Assembly: GCA_005788585.1 (NCBI GenBank)
Contig: SYBY01000260.1
Span: 1-5,651, forward strand
Length of the DNA stretch: 5,651 nucleotides
Direction: 5' to 3'
Source: Actinomycetota bacterium
Lineage (GTDB): Bacteria > Actinomycetota > Thermoleophilia > Solirubrobacterales > Solirubrobacteraceae
A model generated the notes under the pieces. That model made no database searches, was not told where the DNA came from, and saw only the letters and a list, made by a program, of their open reading frames with translations. Every line of letters starts with the position of its first letter. Within the stretch, counting starts at the first letter, position 1. Shown in pieces: positions 5,628 through 5,651 of the stretch. The position numbers were made by a program, and so were the translations under genes.

Positions 5628-5651
5628 GCGGCGCCCTGGGGAGGGCGCCGC
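5628..5651 (+). terminator. Perfect GC hairpin after the DUF2236 gene, probable terminator (right edge)
   Basis: The arms 5628-5637 and 5642-5651 are exact 10-bp reverse complements around a GGGG loop, starting 6 bases after the stop codon. The window ends with the right arm, so a T-tract or longer stem cannot be checked. It shares the core GGGCGCC with the hairpin after ogt. Confidence 0.7.

Overview
The window is very GC-rich, densely coding bacterial DNA with strong G/C preference at third codon positions. It looks like a high-GC actinobacterium. Gene content and protein style would fit Thermoleophilia/Solirubrobacterales or mycobacteria-like Actinomycetes, but nothing here fixes the lineage. 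I see no RNA genes, mobile elements, CRISPR arrays or long repeats. Six protein genes fill nearly all of it.

Left part (1-868, + strand): a DNA-alkylation repair pair. The C-terminal part of an AlkA-type 3-methyladenine DNA glycosylase enters from the left edge. It overlaps by 4 bases (ATGA) a complete Ogt/MGMT-type O6-alkylguanine-DNA alkyltransferase. A long GC-rich hairpin (874-910) closes this unit. A complete small alpha/beta hydrolase (952-1590, +) follows, with its start codon inside a perfect 7-bp inverted repeat.

Middle and right part (1577-5621): a class B flavoprotein (Baeyer-Villiger type) monooxygenase lies on the minus strand. It runs tail-to-tail into the hydrolase with a 14-base overlap. 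A 110-bp intergenic region holding two inverted repeats separates it from a divergent plus-strand pair. That pair is an NAD(P)-dependent aldehyde dehydrogenase followed, 2 bases later, by a DUF2236 / MpaB / rubber-oxygenase-family protein. A perfect 10-bp hairpin with a GGGG loop closes this operon at the right edge.

How the genes may work together (inference): the alkA-ogt pair is an ordinary repair operon. The other four enzymes could form one route for oxidative breakdown of a hydrophobic, perhaps isoprenoid, substrate. A DUF2236 oxygenase that cleaves a trisubstituted C=C bond would give an aldehyde and a methyl ketone. The aldehyde dehydrogenase would oxidise the aldehyde, the Baeyer-Villiger enzyme would turn the ketone into an ester, and the alpha/beta hydrolase would split the ester. 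Only the enzyme families are supported by the sequence. The pathway is a hypothesis.
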